DNA of 64,000 nucleotides from an uncultured Verrucomicrobiota bacterium. Its GTDB lineage: Bacteria > Verrucomicrobiota > Verrucomicrobiia > Opitutales > Intestinicryptomonadaceae. The notes below the pieces were generated by a model. That model saw only the letters and a program-made list of their open reading frames with translations. It had not been told where the DNA came from and made no database searches. Each line of letters opens with the position of its first letter. Positions within the stretch are counted from its first letter, which is position 1. The DNA is taken from NCBI GenBank assembly GCA_949293415.1, contig CASFDK010000043.1, forward strand, positions 1-64,000, given 5' to 3'. Below, in pieces: positions 62,721 through 64,000 of this stretch. Position numbers and translations under genes: made by a program.

Positions 62721-64000
62721 ATGGATGCGGACAAAATAGAGGGTGTTGTCGAGCGGATAATTTTCTTCAACGAGGAGAATTTTTTCTGCATCGCCTCCCT
62801 CCGTCCGTCGCGCGGCAAAAACGCCGCTCCCATTACAATCGCGGGGGTTATGCCGTCGCTCCAGTGCGGCGAAACGGTCGAGGTTGAGGGCGACTGGAAA
62901 ACGTCGTCGTACGGCAGACAGTTCAAGGTGAAAAATTTCACTTCGCGCCTGCCCTCGGAAATTTACGGCATCGAAAAATTTCTCGGCTCGGGACTCGTCG
63001 ACGGTATAGGTCCCGTCTACGCAAAGAAAATCGTTGCGCACTTCGGCTGCGATACGCTGAAAATTATCGATACGGAATCGGCGCGGCTTACGGAAGTCAA
63101 GGGAATCGGCACGGCGCGGGCGAAGAAAATCAAAAAGTCGTGGGATGAAAGCAGGCAGCTGCGCTCGATAATAATAGCAATGCGCGTCTACGGAATCGGC
63201 ACGGCAACCTGCGTGAAAATTATGAAACGCTTCGGCGCGGACGCGGCGCGAATCGTCCGCGAAGAGCCGTACACCCTGATGCGCGAGATAGACGGCATAG
63301 GCTTTAAAACCGCCGATACGATTGCCCTGAACATCGGCATTCCCAACGAAAGCCCCGAACGCCTGCGGGCGGGAATCATCCACTGCCTTTCAGAAATCGA
63401 GGAGGACGGCGGAACGTGCGCGCCGTTCGGCGAAATCGTCGGCAGGGCGGCGGCTCTCACGGGGGCGGATTCGCAAAAAGTGGCGGTGCAGGCGGCGGAA
63501 CTCGTGGACGAGTCCGCGCTAAGGCGCGTGGGCGGAACGCTTTTGCAAAGCCCGTCGCTCGACTTCGCCGAAAGGAAAATCGCAACATCGCTCAAACGCA
63601 TAGGCGTTTCGCCGTCGGAACTTCCGCCGATAAAGGTTCACGCCGCCGCAAAATGGGCAAACGACAGGGCGAAATTCGACTTTGCGCCCGAACAGATTGC
63701 CGCCGTAGAGAACGCGCTCTCGAACAAAGTTTCTGTAATCACGGGCGGACCGGGGACGGGCAAGACAACGGTGCTGCGGGCTGTCTGCGAGATTCTCAAA
63801 ATGAAGAAGGTCATGCCCACGCTCGCAGCTCCCACGGGGCGCGCGGCGCAGCGGATGTCGGAGGCGGCGGGCGTGGAGGCAAAGACAATCCACAGGCTTC
63901 TCGGGTACGAAGAGGGCAAGTTTGCGCATTCCGAATTCAAGCCGATTTCAACCAAATTCCTAGTCGTCGACGAGTCTTCGATGCTCGACACAAAGCTTGC
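62721..64000 (+). CDS. RecD2-type helicase, partial (cut by the window end)
   Basis: Starts at the ATG at 62721 (MDADKIEGVVERIIFFNEENF) and is open to the window edge, giving 426 complete codons. An OB-like start is followed by four helix-hairpin-helix-like motifs: GIGPVYAKKI, KGIGTARAKKI, YGIGTATCVKI and DGIGFKTADTI. Helicase motif I ITGGPGTGKTT, motif Ia LAAPTGRAAQRM and the start of motif II VVDESSMLD follow. This is the RecD2/TraA order of 5'-3' DNA helicases that work without RecBC. The C-terminal third is outside the window. Confidence 0.92.
   Translation, partial: MDADKIEGVVERIIFFNEENFFCIASLRPSRGKNAAPITIAGVMPSLQCGETVEVEGDWKTSSYGRQFKVKNFTSRLPSEIYGIEKFLGSGLVDGIGPVYAKKIVAHFGCDTLKIIDTESARLTEVKGIGTARAKKIKKSWDESRQLRSIIIAMRVYGIGTATCVKIMKRFGADAARIVREEPYTLMREIDGIGFKTADTIALNIGIPNESPERLRAGIIHCLSEIEEDGGTCAPFGEIVGRAAALTGADSQKVAVQAAELVDESALRRVGGTLLQSPSLDFAERKIATSLKRIGVSPSELPPIKVHAAAKWANDRAKFDFAPEQIAAVENALSNKVSVITGGPGTGKTTVLRAVCEILKMKKVMPTLAAPTGRAAQRMSEAAGVEAKTIHRLLGYEEGKFAHSEFKPISTKFLVVDESSMLDTKL

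Overview
The window looks like a chromosome segment of an anaerobic or facultative carbohydrate-degrading bacterium of the Verrucomicrobiota, probably class Opitutae and possibly gut-associated. This is inference from gene content. The clues are an exosortase with a PEP-CTERM substrate ending in PEPAEW plus a hydrophobic segment and Arg-Arg-Arg, a fused SecDF, many secreted carbohydrate-active proteins, a GH106-type alpha-L-rhamnosidase, an oxygen-sensitive class III ribonucleotide reductase, and a second glycyl radical enzyme. No tRNA, rRNA, CRISPR array, prophage or IS element was seen.

Layout: 1-9.6 kb holds an exosortase, GTP-type PEP carboxykinase, yajC and secDF, a PEP-CTERM surface protein with an 11-G tract inside its candidate promoter, and a secreted beta-helix glycosidase. 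9.7-12 kb holds recJ and a repeat-rich gap with a 44-bp tandem repeat. 12-16.5 kb is an aldonate/sugar-lactone style operon (MFS transporter, DUF4380 protein, UlaG-like lactonase, galactonate-dehydratase-like enzyme). 16.5-18.3 kb has a small membrane protein and gap. 18.5-30.7 kb is a carbohydrate locus (DUF6259 protein, beta-helix protein, galM, glycyl radical activase and enzyme, sugar porter, GH106). 30.7-37.8 kb has a CBS-containing family II pyrophosphatase, a short rho, a Tat-exported sugar isomerase-like protein, mnmA and a NifA-like regulator with a degenerate GAFTGA loop. 37.9-42.7 kb is dnaX (broken or recoded at an A10 run), rmuC, meaB and xerC/D. 42.8-50.1 kb has mntP, an aldose epimerase, dtd, a cation/proton antiporter and nrdDG. 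50.5-56.5 kb is thiE-amaP-ubiD-ubiX-ubiA, rpmG and a DapF homologue whose two catalytic cysteines are both serine. 56.6-62.7 kb is a complete biotin operon bioB-A-F-GC-D plus a HAD phosphatase. The window ends inside a recD2-like helicase.

The sugar loci work together in outline: secreted beta-helix enzymes and rhamnosidase release pectin-like sugars, MFS porters import them, mutarotases and dehydratases feed central metabolism, and gap and PEPCK sit at the glycolytic/gluconeogenic core. The ubiA-ubiX-ubiD set suggests (mena)quinone synthesis and therefore some respiratory chain.

The least expected signals are: (1) a dispersed three-hairpin element in three intergenic copies with compensatory stem changes; (2) an A10 run in dnaX followed by a 114-codon +1-frame extension whose stop overlaps the next start codon; (3) the double Cys-to-Ser DapF; and (4) the G11 tract in the spacer of the PEP-CTERM gene promoter.
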